Below, piece by piece: positions 28,403 to 37,287 of a stretch of DNA of 64,000 bases (position 1 is the stretch's first letter; each line of letters begins with the position of its first letter). The notes under the pieces are model-generated. The model worked only from the letters and a program-made list of their open reading frames with translations. It was not told where the DNA came from and ran no database searches. This DNA comes from Myxococcales bacterium. GTDB taxonomy: Bacteria > Myxococcota_A > Polyangia > Polyangiales > Polyangiaceae. Location: the NCBI GenBank assembly GCA_903642325.1, contig CAHJWM010000023.1, positions 22,281 to 86,280 of the forward strand, given 5' to 3'. A program made the position numbers and the translations under genes.

Positions 28403-29779
28403 TCATACTCTACGTACGAGCCTGGGGGATTCTGACTGCTCGGGGATGCCTGTGCTTTGCGGCTGGTCGCGCTTTGCGACCAGCTTGAGGCGGCGTAGCT
28501 CGATTTGGGCAACCAGCAATGCGGTGAGATCGTGAAGCGACGCGAGCTCTTCTTGTGTCCAAACACGGGGGCCGCTGTCGATCGCGCACAACGCGCCGAG
28601 CGCGTCGCCATCGGCAGTCACGATCGGAACGCCCGCGTATGCACCGACGCCAATTTCGAGGACCGCGCCATTGTCACGCACCAATGGGTGAGTGCGCGCA
28701 TCGTCAATCACCAGCGGTAAACGAGTCGTCACGGCGTGTTGGCAGAAAGAATGAGTGAGCGGCGTTTGGCGTGCGCTCGCCCACGGCTCTGTCAATCCAA
28801 TCGCGCTCTTGAAAAATTGCCGGTCGTTGTCGACCAAAGAGACCAACGCCACGGGTACCGTGAGCAACTTCGATACGAGCCGGGTAAACCGATCGAAGTC
28901 CTCTTCTGGTGCGCTATCCAACAGGTGAGTGTCGTCGAGGGCCTGCAACCGTCCTGCCGAAAGAACCGCGGGGGATGGGTTGAGTGCCGAAGCTTGGGCG
29001 CGTACGTAGCGTGTCGTCCAGACGCCTGGTGGTGGTTGAGGGAGCGGCAGTGGGCCTGGTCTAGCCAGAAAGTACCCCTGCCCATACGAGACCCCGAGTT
29101 TCTGAAGCGCGACGAGCTCTGCTTCGGTTTCAATTCCCTCGGCACAAATCTGCGCTCCGAGGCTCTCGGCGAACGTCACCAGCGCGGCGGCGAGCGCCGC
29201 GCGAATTGGGCTCTCATCGATCTTGGTCGTCAGGCTGCGATCGAGCTTGATCACGTTTGGTTGAAGGCGCAGCACGTGCTGAAAACTGGAGAAGCCGGCG
29301 CCAGCGTCATCGACGGATAGGCGCGCGCCAATGGCACGCAACCGAGCGACGGCGGCGATCAATGCGTCGTAATCGTCAACGCGTGCATGCTCGGTGAGCT
29401 CAACGACGACACGCCCGGGGGGAAGGGCGCGCAGCAAGTTGAACAACGCTGCCGAGCAGAGCGTCGCAGGCGCCGTATTGACTGCAATATAGACGTCCGG
29501 TGGGAAGCTATCGAGCACGCTCAGGGCCCGTTCGATGGCGTGCATTTCTAGCTGCAGCCCCGCCCCTGCGGTCCAGGCATCAGCGAACCACTCGTCCGGA
29601 CTGCGATATGGCTGGGTGTTGAAGCGAGCAAGCGCCTCGGCGCCCACTACCTGCCCCGTACGAATGTCGACGACTGGCTGGTACACCATGGCGAGCGTCT
29701 CGCCAACCAACGGACCTGGAATCCGCGCTCGGGCGGACTCAACGTCAGGAGGTCGCGAAGTCGACCGAGGATTCAACAT
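28403..29779 (-). CDS. EAL-domain c-di-GMP phosphodiesterase with C-terminal GAF domain
   Basis: The 458-residue soluble protein has an N-terminal EAL domain (about residues 22-250) and a C-terminal GAF domain (about 285-435), the reverse of the usual sensor-first order. The EAL catalytic set is complete: EALARF, VNTAPA, VVELTEHA, SVDDAGAGFSSF (the usual DDFGTG), IKLDRS and CAEGIET. So it should hydrolyse c-di-GMP to pGpG. The GAF part has LDSAPEEDFDRFTRLVSKLL, FCQHAV and YAGVPIVTADGDALGALC, a version common in phytochrome-like or free-standing GAF proteins. The ligand is unknown. It stands alone. Confidence 0.88.
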   Translation of the reverse strand: MLNPRSTSRPPDVESARARIPGPLVGETLAMVYQPVVDIRTGQVVGAEALARFNTQPYRSPDEWFADAWTAGAGLQLEMHAIERALSVLDSFPPDVYIAVNTAPATLCSAALFNLLRALPPGRVVVELTEHARVDDYDALIAAVARLRAIGARLSVDDAGAGFSSFQHVLRLQPNVIKLDRSLTTKIDESPIRAALAAALVTFAESLGAQICAEGIETEAELVALQKLGVSYGQGYFLARPGPLPLPQPPPGVWTTRYVRAQASALNPSPAVLSAGRLQALDDTHLLDSAPEEDFDRFTRLVSKLLTVPVALVSLVDNDRQFFKSAIGLTEPWASARQTPLTHSFCQHAVTTRLPLVIDDARTHPLVRDNGAVLEIGVGAYAGVPIVTADGDALGALCAIDSGPRVWTQEELASLHDLTALLVAQIELRRLKLVAKRDQPQSTGIPEQSESPRLVRRV

Positions 29780-29932
29780 GGTTCGCGGGGAAACGGCCGT
29801 CGCCTACCAATCCTTATGACGTGGTACGAAAGCGGCTGCATGATGCAGACTGCCTCGCGGTCGATCTACCTGCGCTTCAGGCGCGCTCCGCTGATGCTTT
29901 ACGGGAGCGCGAAACCAGCGACGAACGAGCGG

Positions 29933-30004
29933 AGCCGACTTCGAGACTTGAACTCGAGACCTGCGGTTTACGAAACCGCTGCTCTACCACTGAGCTAAGT
30001 CGGC
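29933..30004 (-). tRNA. tRNA-Thr, anticodon CGT
   Basis: On the minus strand the sequence folds as a full cloverleaf. The acceptor stem GCCGACT pairs with AGTCGGC, the D arm has AGCTCAGTGGTAGAGC, the anticodon stem GCGGT/ACCGC holds the loop TTCGTAA (anticodon CGT, reading ACG), and the T arm has GGTCTCGAGTTCAAGTCTC. The CCA end is not encoded. Confidence 0.93.
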
Positions 30005-30181
30005 GTGGGCGCGGGAGAATACGCGGGGACAAGCGAGAGTCAAGGTTCTCGGGCGCGTTTTGTGTGGCGGCGTGAGTGAGCGTGGGGCGATCGCGCGCGG
30101 GGGTATTTTCGCGCGAGGAGTGGGGCCGCGGGGTGCTATGGATGGCGGGCGGCCAGCTCGCCGCAGGAGGCAACAGACCAG

Positions 30182-31366
30182 ATGACTTCGACAATTGCAG
30201 GCTTTCGGTTCGCAGCGGTCTCGGCGGGAATCCGCAAGGACGGCCGTGTGGACGTCGCCTTGGCGGTTGCCGACCGCCCCGCGGTGGTTGCGGGGCTCTT
30301 CACGCGCAACCTGGTGCGTGCCGCACCCGTGCTGCTCGCGGAAGAGCGCGTTAAAAACGGTCTGGCCCGCGCCATCCTCGTGAATGCGGGCTGCGCTAAT
30401 GCATGCACGGGCGAGGCGGGGTTCGCGGCGGCCCGTGAAACCACGGAGGCCGTTGCGCGCGCTTTGGGCATTCCGGTCGATGAAGTCCTTCCGGCGTCGA
30501 CCGGGGTGATTGGCCAACTGCTGCCGGTCGCCAAAATGAATGCGAAGGCCAAAGAGCTGGCCAAGAGTATTACTCCGGACGGTTACGAAGCGTTCGCGCA
30601 GGCGATCTGCACGACGGATCGTTGGGTCAAAGTAGCAGAGGCCAAGGTCGAGACGTCATCGGAGGATCCCGTTACGATCGTGGGCATCGCCAAGGGCGCC
30701 GGTATGATTCATCCGGACGTGGGCCCCCCTCAGGCCACCATGCTGGTGTTCTTATTCACCGACGCCGTGATCAAGCAGGAAGAGCTACAACTCGCGTTGG
30801 CGCAGGTCGCGGACAAGACCTTCAATGCCGCGAGTGTAGACGGCGATACGAGCACCAACGATACGGTGCTCGCGCTCGCGTCCGGTGCGTCGAACATCCG
30901 ACTCACTGCCCCACAGATCGCACCGGCGCTGTTCAGCGTCTGCGACAAGTTGGCTCGCTCGATGATCGCGGATGGCGAAGGCGCCAATCACGTCGCCGAA
31001 ATACGCGCGGTCGGTCTGGCGACCGAGGCGGACGCCCGCAAAGTCGCCCAGACCATGGCCACTTCGCTATTGGTAAAAACGGCGCTGCACGGCAAAGATG
31101 CCAACTGGGGTCGCTTGCTCGCCGCCGCCGGCCGCGCCGGCGTAGCCTTCGATCCGAGGCTTGCCAGCATCAAAATTGGGGATGTCGAGATCGTAAAAAA
31201 CGGCCTCGCCATGGGCGAAGAGGCCGAGAAGCTCGCGGCCGAGGTCCTGAAGGGCCCAAGCTACAAGATCGAGATCGGTCTCGGCTCTGGCCCCGGTGAG
31301 TTCAGCTACTTGACCAGCGATCTCGGCCACGGCTACGTGGACGTGAATGCGGATTACCGCTCTTGA
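30182..31366 (+). CDS. argJ: Bifunctional ornithine/amino-acid N-acetyltransferase ArgJ
   Basis: ArgJ moves the acetyl group from N-acetylornithine to glutamate, closing the cyclic arginine pathway; many ArgJ also use acetyl-CoA. The 394 residues have LFTRNLVRAAPV, ILVNAGCANACTG, ASTGVIGQLLPV and FNAASVDGDTSTNDTVLALA. The autocleavage site PQATMLVF has Thr186 as the new N-terminal nucleophile of the beta chain, and the family end GHGYVDVNADYRS is also present. AGGAGG lies 11 bp before ATG 30182. The gene for a PDZ protein starts inside its last codons. No other arg genes are near. Confidence 0.95.
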   Translation: MTSTIAGFRFAAVSAGIRKDGRVDVALAVADRPAVVAGLFTRNLVRAAPVLLAEERVKNGLARAILVNAGCANACTGEAGFAAARETTEAVARALGIPVDEVLPASTGVIGQLLPVAKMNAKAKELAKSITPDGYEAFAQAICTTDRWVKVAEAKVETSSEDPVTIVGIAKGAGMIHPDVGPPQATMLVFLFTDAVIKQEELQLALAQVADKTFNAASVDGDTSTNDTVLALASGASNIRLTAPQIAPALFSVCDKLARSMIADGEGANHVAEIRAVGLATEADARKVAQTMATSLLVKTALHGKDANWGRLLAAAGRAGVAFDPRLASIKIGDVEIVKNGLAMGEEAEKLAAEVLKGPSYKIEIGLGSGPGEFSYLTSDLGHGYVDVNADYRS

Positions 31367-31721
31367 TCCCTGCTCGATGACGTTGGCCGTCGTACTGTGC
31401 GCCTGCGCCGCGCAGCACGGTACGATCGGGGCCGTGATCGCTCAAGAACCCGACACCGGTCGGCTCTTTCTTCGAGATGTCCCGCCGGGTCTGGCGGCGG
31501 CTCGCGCCGGCCTCAAATCGGGGGACGAAATCTTGTTGATCGACGGAGTCGACGCGCGCGCCATGGATTCCAAGCAGATCCACGGCATGCTTTCGGGCGA
31601 GGTCGACGACCAAGTAAAACTCACGGTGGTGCGCGGCGATCAAGTCCTGCGTGTCACCTTGAAGCGCACCGAAGCGCAAAAGCTGCGGCCGACCCGCACT
31701 GGCCCAGAAGGCCCTTCCTGA
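31347..31721 (+). CDS. Small exported PDZ-domain protein
   Basis: The protein has 124 residues. A hydrophobic start (MTLAVVLCACAAQHG after ten leading residues) may be a lipoprotein signal cleaved before Cys. One PDZ domain follows: GTIGAVIAQEPDTGRLFL, DVPPGLAAARAGLKSGDEIL, IDGVDARAMDSKQI and VKLTVVRGDQVLRVTLKR. No protease domain is attached, so it probably binds C-terminal peptides or other envelope proteins. ATG 31347 overlaps the end of argJ by 20 bp; ATG 31377 would shorten the N-terminus to the signal itself. The overlap suggests co-transcription rather than a shared function. Confidence 0.75.
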   Translation: MRITALDPCSMTLAVVLCACAAQHGTIGAVIAQEPDTGRLFLRDVPPGLAAARAGLKSGDEILLIDGVDARAMDSKQIHGMLSGEVDDQVKLTVVRGDQVLRVTLKRTEAQKLRPTRTGPEGPS

Positions 31722-31775
31722 GCTGATCGCCGCCCCGGCACATGCGGGATCGACCCCTCATTTTCGGCAGTCGCA

Positions 31776-31878
31776 GGCCTTCCCGTAGGCCGGTTTCATT
31801 GCTAGGTTCCGCGCCGATCCCGCGCTGGGCGAGCCCAGCCCGCCTCTCGAAGCTTTCGGGGAGACCCCCCGCCATGGA
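31776..31878 (+). promoter_or_regulatory. Structured leader upstream of metK
   Basis: Three hairpins occur in the roughly 165 bp between the PDZ gene and metK: GGCCT/AGGCC at 31776-31791, GCTGGG-CGAG-CCCAGC at 31824-31839 and CGGGG/CCCCG at 31857-31871. The last one ends 15 bp before the metK ATG. None matches a SAM riboswitch class that I can recognise, and no T-tract follows. The first may end the argJ transcript. A regulatory role is only possible. Confidence 0.3.
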
Positions 31879-31886
31879 GTGTCACG

Positions 31887-33128
31887 ATGAGCAGCTATCT
31901 CTTCACGTCCGAATCCGTAACCGAAGGCCATCCGGACAAAGTTTGCGACGCCATATCTGACGCCGTGCTCGACGCCGCCCTGGCCGGCGACAAATACAGC
32001 CGCGTCGCATGCGAGACGCTGGTCAAGACGGGCTTCGTCGTCATCGCCGGTGAAATTACGACGAAGTCGACGATCGACTTCGGCAAAGTCGCGCGAAAAG
32101 CGATCAAAGACATCGGTTACACGAGCTCGGACATCGGCTTCGATGCCGACACCTGCGGCATCATGATCGCCGTCGAACCGCAGTCGCCGGATATCTCGCA
32201 AGGCGTCACCGAAGGCCAGGGCCTGCACAAGGACCAAGGCGCGGGGGACCAGGGTTTGATGTTCGGCTATGCATGTGACGAAACGCCGGAGCTCATGCCC
32301 GCGCCGATCATGTACGCGCATCAATTGTCGAAGCAGCTCGCTGCCGTCCGCAAGAAAGGCGCGGTCGACTTCTTACGACCCGACGGCAAGAGCCAAGTCA
32401 CCGTCGAATACGAGAATGAAGTGCCCAAGCGCATCGAGACGGTCGTCGTCTCGACTCAGCACGGCCCGGAGGTGAAGCACAAGGCCCTCAAAGAGGCGGT
32501 GATGGAGCTCGTCATCAAAAAGGCGCTGCCCAAACACTTGCTAGACAACAAAACCAAGTACTTCGTAAATCCCACGGGCCGCTTCGTGGTCGGCGGACCC
32601 TGCGGGGACGCGGGTCTCACCGGTCGCAAAATCATCGTCGATACGTACGGCGGCATGGGTCGGCATGGCGGCGGTGCGTTCAGCGGCAAAGACCCGTCCA
32701 AGGTCGATCGCTCGGCTTGCTACTACGCACGCTTCGTGGCCAAGAACATCGTCGCGGCCGGCCTTGCCAAACGGTGTGAAGTGCAGGTCGCTTATGCGAT
32801 CGGCGTCGCCCAACCGATGGGCGTTTACGTCCAAACGTTCGGCACCGGGAAAATCGACGACGAGACCCTGGCCGCCTACGTGATGAAGAACTTCGACATG
32901 CGCCCCCGCGCGCTGATCGAGGAGCTCGACCTGCTGCGCCCGATCTACCAGCCCACGTCCAGCTATGGCCACTTCGGGCGTACTGAGTTCGCGTGGGAAA
33001 AGACCGAGCGCTCCAAGAGGTTGGCGGCGGATCTGCTGGGAGGCTCGGCCAAGTCCGCAACGAAATCGAACGGGATCGAAGTAGGCGAAACGAAAAAAGC
33101 GAAGCCCAAAGCTCAAGCGCGCGCCTGA
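31887..33128 (+). CDS. metK: S-adenosylmethionine synthetase
   Basis: This enzyme makes SAM from methionine and ATP. The 413 residues carry all family motifs: [15 protein letters not shown] (ATP), [74 protein letters not shown] and [20 protein letters not shown]. The Lys/Ala-rich last 25 residues are an extension beyond the usual length (E. coli 384 aa). ATG 31887 is the natural start ([15 protein letters not shown]). A strong intrinsic terminator follows the gene. The transsulfuration genes downstream use the products of SAM turnover. Confidence 0.97.
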   Translation: MSSYLFTSESVTEGHPDKVCDAISDAVLDAALAGDKYSRVACETLVKTGFVVIAGEITTKSTIDFGKVARKAIKDIGYTSSDIGFDADTCGIMIAVEPQSPDISQGVTEGQGLHKDQGAGDQGLMFGYACDETPELMPAPIMYAHQLSKQLAAVRKKGAVDFLRPDGKSQVTVEYENEVPKRIETVVVSTQHGPEVKHKALKEAVMELVIKKALPKHLLDNKTKYFVNPTGRFVVGGPCGDAGLTGRKIIVDTYGGMGRHGGGAFSGKDPSKVDRSACYYARFVAKNIVAAGLAKRCEVQVAYAIGVAQPMGVYVQTFGTGKIDDETLAAYVMKNFDMRPRALIEELDLLRPIYQPTSSYGHFGRTEFAWEKTERSKRLAADLLGGSAKSATKSNGIEVGETKKAKPKAQARA

Positions 33129-33162
33129 GCGCACGCTATCAAAGCTAGGTTTTTCCGTTGAT

Positions 33163-33204
33163 AACCGCGGGGTCCGCCAAGATTCCGCGGTTCGCGTTTT
33201 TTCT
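33163..33204 (+). terminator. Intrinsic terminator after metK
   Basis: AACCGCGG and CCGCGGTT form a perfect 8-bp stem around a 14-nt loop, followed within four bases by TTTTTTCTTT. It lies 35 bp after the metK stop. The rest of the 350-bp gap up to 33478 shows no gene or other structure. Confidence 0.85.
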
Positions 33205-33478
33205 TTGGGGTGCTCCTGCGCGGCAGGAGACGCCATTCTACAAACCCCTGACTTGCGCGCCGCGCCCGCATCGAGCTCGCGACGGAGCCAACGCTGGATG
33301 GCTGAACGTTGCAGCCGTGCCCTCGTAAACGGGTGCGAACACGCGCCGCCCAAGCGGTCGCGCAAGGGCCAAGGGCGAGCGAGCCCGCCTGACCCTGCCG
33401 TCGCCCAAACCGCCGGGGCCAGCGCTTCCTGGAGGGTGGCCGCGCCTAGGCGCTTCGCAGTGCGCTACGCTTTCGTCG

Positions 33479-34648
33479 ATGAAGCAAGACTCGCGAGCCT
33501 ACGCTTTCGAAACGCTGGCTGTCCACGCGGGCTACGAGCCGGACGCGAGCCATGGTGCGGTCATGCCACCGGTCGTGATGGCCAGTACCTTCGCGCAACC
33601 AGAGCCGGGTAAGCCCCTCCGCTTCGACTATGGGCGCAGTGGCAATCCCACTCGAGCCCATTTGGAGGCGGCACTGGCGGCGCTCGAGGGCGGAACGCGC
33701 GGCTTTGCGTTTTCCAGTGGCTGCGCGGCCGCGACGACGCTGCTGCACACGCTCGAGCCGGGAGACCACGTGGTCAGCGGAGACGACGTATACGGTGGGA
33801 CATTCCGACTGTTCGAAAAAGTCATGAAGCCATTCGGTATCGCGACGAGCTTCGTAGATCTGACGGATTTGTCGCGCCTCGAGACGGCCATTACCCCAAA
33901 AACGCGCTTCGTTTGGTTCGAAACGCCCACGAACCCAACTTTGAAATTGGCCGACATCGCAGCGGTCAGCCGCATCTGCGCGAAGCTCGGCGTGCGGGTC
34001 GTGGTCGACAACACCTTCGCTTCACCCGCTCTGCAACGGCCCTTGTTACACGGAGCCACGGTCGTGTTGCACTCGACGACCAAGTACATCAATGGCCACT
34101 CGGACGTCGTCGGTGGTGCCTTGGTGACGAGCGATACGGATTTGTGCGAGCGTCTTTCATTCCTGCAAAATGCCCTCGGTGCCGTGCCTAGCCCCATGGA
34201 CTGCTACCTGGTGATGCGCGGAATCAAGACGCTGTCCGTGCGCATGAAGGCGCACGTGGCCAGCGCGTCCGAGCTTGCTCAACGCCTGGCCGCGCATCCG
34301 CGCGTTGCGCGCGTTCATTACCCCGGCCTGAGCTCGCATCCTCAGCACGAGCTCGCCCTGCGCCAAATGTCCGGGCCGGGTGGCATGATCTCCGTCGAGC
34401 TCGCTAGTGATCTGGAGGGCTCGCGTCGCTTCTTGCAGGCGCTGCGTGTGTTCGCATTGGCCGAAAGCCTCGGCGGCGTAGAATCCTTGGCGGAGCATCC
34501 GGCGCTGATGACCCACGCCTCTATCCCTGCCATCAATCGCAAAGCGCTCGGCATCAGCGATGCCCTGGTGCGCCTGTCCGTGGGCATCGAGCACGTGGCT
34601 GATCTGTGGCAGGATCTCGACTCTGCGCTGCAAGCGTGCTCGAGCTGA
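33479..34648 (+). CDS. Cystathionine gamma-lyase/gamma-synthase family PLP enzyme
   Basis: The 389-residue enzyme belongs to the Cys/Met metabolism PLP family (fold type I): AFETLAVHAGYEPD, YGRSGNPTRAHLEAALAALE, FETPTNPTLKLADI, VVDNTFASPALQRPL and HSTTKYINGHSDVVGG with the PLP lysine, then AESLGGVESLAEHPALMTHA. Sequence reading alone does not separate gamma-lyase (cystathionine to cysteine) from gamma-synthase. The adjacent cystathionine beta-synthase favours the lyase and reverse transsulfuration. ATG 33479 has no clear ribosome site. Confidence 0.9.
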   Translation: MKQDSRAYAFETLAVHAGYEPDASHGAVMPPVVMASTFAQPEPGKPLRFDYGRSGNPTRAHLEAALAALEGGTRGFAFSSGCAAATTLLHTLEPGDHVVSGDDVYGGTFRLFEKVMKPFGIATSFVDLTDLSRLETAITPKTRFVWFETPTNPTLKLADIAAVSRICAKLGVRVVVDNTFASPALQRPLLHGATVVLHSTTKYINGHSDVVGGALVTSDTDLCERLSFLQNALGAVPSPMDCYLVMRGIKTLSVRMKAHVASASELAQRLAAHPRVARVHYPGLSSHPQHELALRQMSGPGGMISVELASDLEGSRRFLQALRVFALAESLGGVESLAEHPALMTHASIPAINRKALGISDALVRLSVGIEHVADLWQDLDSALQACSS

Positions 34649-34750
34649 GCGCCTAGTCGCGCACCACGAAAGGCGCTCGCCGCTTCTATTCGTGATGCAT
34701 GCCCGCAGCGTCGCGTTGCGGCGCGCCGCGTGAAGGGTCAGGCTCTAGCC

Positions 34751-36127
34751 ATGCCCGAGCTCGAGCCTCCGTCTTCGGATGTTTTATCGCTGATCGGCAA
34801 CACGCCACTGGTGCGGATCAGCCGCATCGACACCGGCCTGTGCGAGCTGTTCGTCAAACTGGAAAATCAAAACCCCGGCGGCTCGATCAAAGATCGAATT
34901 GGCTTGTCGATGATCGACGCCGCCGAACGGAGCGGCCTCATCAGGCCCGGCGCGACGCTCGTGGAGGCAACGGCAGGCAACACGGGGCTTGGCTTGGCCC
35001 TCGTGGCCGCACGCAAAGGCTACAAGCTCGTGTTGGTGATCCCCGACAAGATGAGCCAAGAAAAAGTCCATCACCTTCGGGCCCTCGGCGCCGAGGTGCG
35101 GATGACGCGCAGCGACGTCGGAAAGGGCCACCCGGAGTACTACCAAGATTACGCGGAACGCATCGCCGGCGAGCTCGGCGCCTATTTCATCAATCAGTTC
35201 GGAAACCCGGCCAATCCACTCGCGCATGAGCAAACCACGGCTCCCGAGATCTGGAAGCAGATGGATCATCGGCTCGATGCGGTCGTGTGCGGTGTTGGCT
35301 CCGGCGGTACGATGACGGGCTTCAGCCGCTTTTTCGCGCACACCGCGCCGAATGTCGAATTGGTGCTCGCCGATCCGAAGGGCTCCATTTTAGCGGACTA
35401 CGTACGCACCGGCGAAATCGGTCAGGCAGGCTCCTGGCTGGTCGAGGGCGTCGGCGAAGACTTCGTGCCCGCCATCTGTGACTTGTCCCGCGTCCACAAA
35501 GCGTACACGGTGAGCGACGAAGAAAGCTTCAACGCGGCGCGCATGCTGCTCAAGGAAGAAGGCATTTTCGCCGGCTCGTCGTCGGGCACTTTGCTGACCG
35601 CCGCCCTCCTCTATTGCCGCGAGCAGACGACCGCCAAGCGCGTCGTCAGCCTGATCTGCGATAGCGGAGGAAAGTACCTATCGAAGATGTTCAATGATTA
35701 TTGGCTGCGCGACCAAGGCTACCTGCCTGGCACGGCCTACGGGGATCTGAGGGATCTGATCTCGCGGCGCGCGGAAACGGGCGCCGTGGTCTCCGTGGCC
35801 CCGAGCGATAGCTTGCTGGTCGCGTACTCGCGTATGCGGCTGTACGACGTATCGCAGCTGCCGGTCCTGGAGAATGCTCAGATAGTCGGCCTGATTGACG
35901 AATCCGATCTCCTCCTCGCGACCCATGGCGAAGCCGCAGTCTTTCGCAACCCCGTGCGCGAATTCATGAGCACCAAGCTCGTCAGCGTGGATGCCCGAGC
36001 TTCCTTGGAATCCCTCATGCCGCTGTTCGATCAGGGCTTGGTCGCCATCGTGCGTGAGCATGAGAAATTCTCGGGTCTCATCACCCGCATGGACGTACTG
36101 AACCATTTACGTCGCAAATTGTCTTGA
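34751..36127 (+). CDS. Cystathionine beta-synthase with C-terminal CBS domains
   Basis: The 458-residue protein has a fold-type II PLP domain: LIGNTPLVRISRI, NPGGSIKDRIGLSMID with the PLP lysine, EATAGNTGLGLALVAA, CGVGSGGTMTGFSRF and FAGSSSGTLLTAALLY. Two CBS motifs follow in the last 125 residues (VVSVAPSDSLLVAYSRMRLY and LVSVDARASLESLMPLFDQG). There is no N-terminal heme domain. It condenses serine and homocysteine to cystathionine; CBS motifs in this family can sense SAM. I chose ATG 34751; a GTG seven codons upstream has no ribosome site. It forms a transsulfuration pair with the gene 102 bp upstream. Confidence 0.93.
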   Translation: MPELEPPSSDVLSLIGNTPLVRISRIDTGLCELFVKLENQNPGGSIKDRIGLSMIDAAERSGLIRPGATLVEATAGNTGLGLALVAARKGYKLVLVIPDKMSQEKVHHLRALGAEVRMTRSDVGKGHPEYYQDYAERIAGELGAYFINQFGNPANPLAHEQTTAPEIWKQMDHRLDAVVCGVGSGGTMTGFSRFFAHTAPNVELVLADPKGSILADYVRTGEIGQAGSWLVEGVGEDFVPAICDLSRVHKAYTVSDEESFNAARMLLKEEGIFAGSSSGTLLTAALLYCREQTTAKRVVSLICDSGGKYLSKMFNDYWLRDQGYLPGTAYGDLRDLISRRAETGAVVSVAPSDSLLVAYSRMRLYDVSQLPVLENAQIVGLIDESDLLLATHGEAAVFRNPVREFMSTKLVSVDARASLESLMPLFDQGLVAIVREHEKFSGLITRMDVLNHLRRKLS

Positions 36128-36149
36128 GAACGGCGGCCGCGCGTGGGGA

Positions 36150-37118
36150 TTACGCGCACACTCGGTTCCGGCCGCTGTCCTTCGCCCTGTACAGCATGTC
36201 GTCGGCACGGCCATATAGGGCTTCTGGCTCCTCGTCGCTGCCGGGCTCGAATTCCGCCAGTCCTAAGCTGACCGTGACGGGTAAACTGCGTTCTTCGAAG
36301 GTCGGAAGGTTACTGGCCACCGCCTGCCGTATCTTCTCTGCGCACAGCTTGGCCGTCGCAAGTGAAGTATGACGGCAAAGCACGGCGAACTCCTCGCCGC
36401 CGACGCGCGCAAACAGGTACTCGGGCGCCGCGGTAGCTTTCACGACGAGCGCAGTGGCGCACAACACGGCGTCGCCGGCCATGTGGCCGTGGGTGTCGTT
36501 CACTCTCTTGAAGTGGTCGATATCGAGCACGATCAAGCTCACCGGGCTGCCTTGCGCGGTGGATACGGCAACGCGCAGGTTTTCTTCGAAGTAGCGCTTG
36601 TTGTGCACACCGGTGAGCGCGTCGAAGCTCATCAGGCGCTGCACCTCTTCGTGGTACGCGCTTTCGATATTTCCGCCGGCGAGGTATTTCAGCAAGGCCT
36701 TGCCGATCTGCAAACGGTCACCATCCTTCAGCTGGTGCTCCTTCACTCGCAGGCCGTTCACGTACGTGCCATTCGTCGAGCCCAGATCCGTCAGCCGATG
36801 CCCGTCGCCATTGGGTTCGATGCACGCGTGACGCCGACTCACCGAATCGGCGTCGAGCACGAGCCCCGCGTTCGAGCCTCGGCCAATCTCGACGCGGGTG
36901 TCGGACAGCACGGTGCGGTTGCCCAGGCGTGGGCCGGACAGCACCAGTAGCAATGCTTGCTGTTGACCCGCGACTCGGATCAGACTGCGCATATCGCGCG
37001 AAATCGTGACCTCGAGAGTGGACTCGTATAGCTCTTCGTCCGCCAAGTTCGTGTGAGTTCCCGCCCAGATTGTGATGTGCGGACTGCGGTTCAGCATAGC
37101 AGATCCGCGCACGCTCAT
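36150..37118 (-). CDS. FHA-GGDEF diguanylate cyclase
   Basis: The 322-residue protein has an N-terminal FHA domain: VEIGRGSNAGLVLDADSVSR, RRHACIEPNGDG and TDLGSTNGTYVNG, holding the Arg, Ser, His and Asn that bind phospho-Thr. A GGDEF domain follows (FDALTGVHNKRYF, VLDIDHFKRVNDTHGHMAGD, ARVGGEEFAVL, GRADDMLYRAKDSGRN). The catalytic GGEEF is intact. The RxxD inhibitory site normally just before it is absent (APEYLFAR), so product inhibition is unlikely. Ser/Thr phosphorylation could drive its partners; a protein kinase gene lies 2.5 kb away. ATG 37118 or 37097 are both possible starts. Confidence 0.88.
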   Translation of the reverse strand: MSVRGSAMLNRSPHITIWAGTHTNLADEELYESTLEVTISRDMRSLIRVAGQQQALLLVLSGPRLGNRTVLSDTRVEIGRGSNAGLVLDADSVSRRHACIEPNGDGHRLTDLGSTNGTYVNGLRVKEHQLKDGDRLQIGKALLKYLAGGNIESAYHEEVQRLMSFDALTGVHNKRYFEENLRVAVSTAQGSPVSLIVLDIDHFKRVNDTHGHMAGDAVLCATALVVKATAAPEYLFARVGGEEFAVLCRHTSLATAKLCAEKIRQAVASNLPTFEERSLPVTVSLGLAEFEPGSDEEPEALYGRADDMLYRAKDSGRNRVCA

Positions 37119-37287
37119 TGTTTCGAGCGACACGAATCCGTCGGGAATGTGGGCCCGCGCCCTACATTGTGATTTCTGAAGTGCGCTCCGCTCCGTGCGC
37201 CTCGTTCCCGCCTCCGCGCCTCGCTCGCGCAGTGCGCACGGACCTGCTACGCGCGTGTGATCGCGGCTCGCGCCACGGCCGAGAGAC

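Noticed and set aside
31776..31878. Known SAM riboswitch class in the metK leader
   Set aside because: The stems do not show the conserved cores of the classes I can recall.
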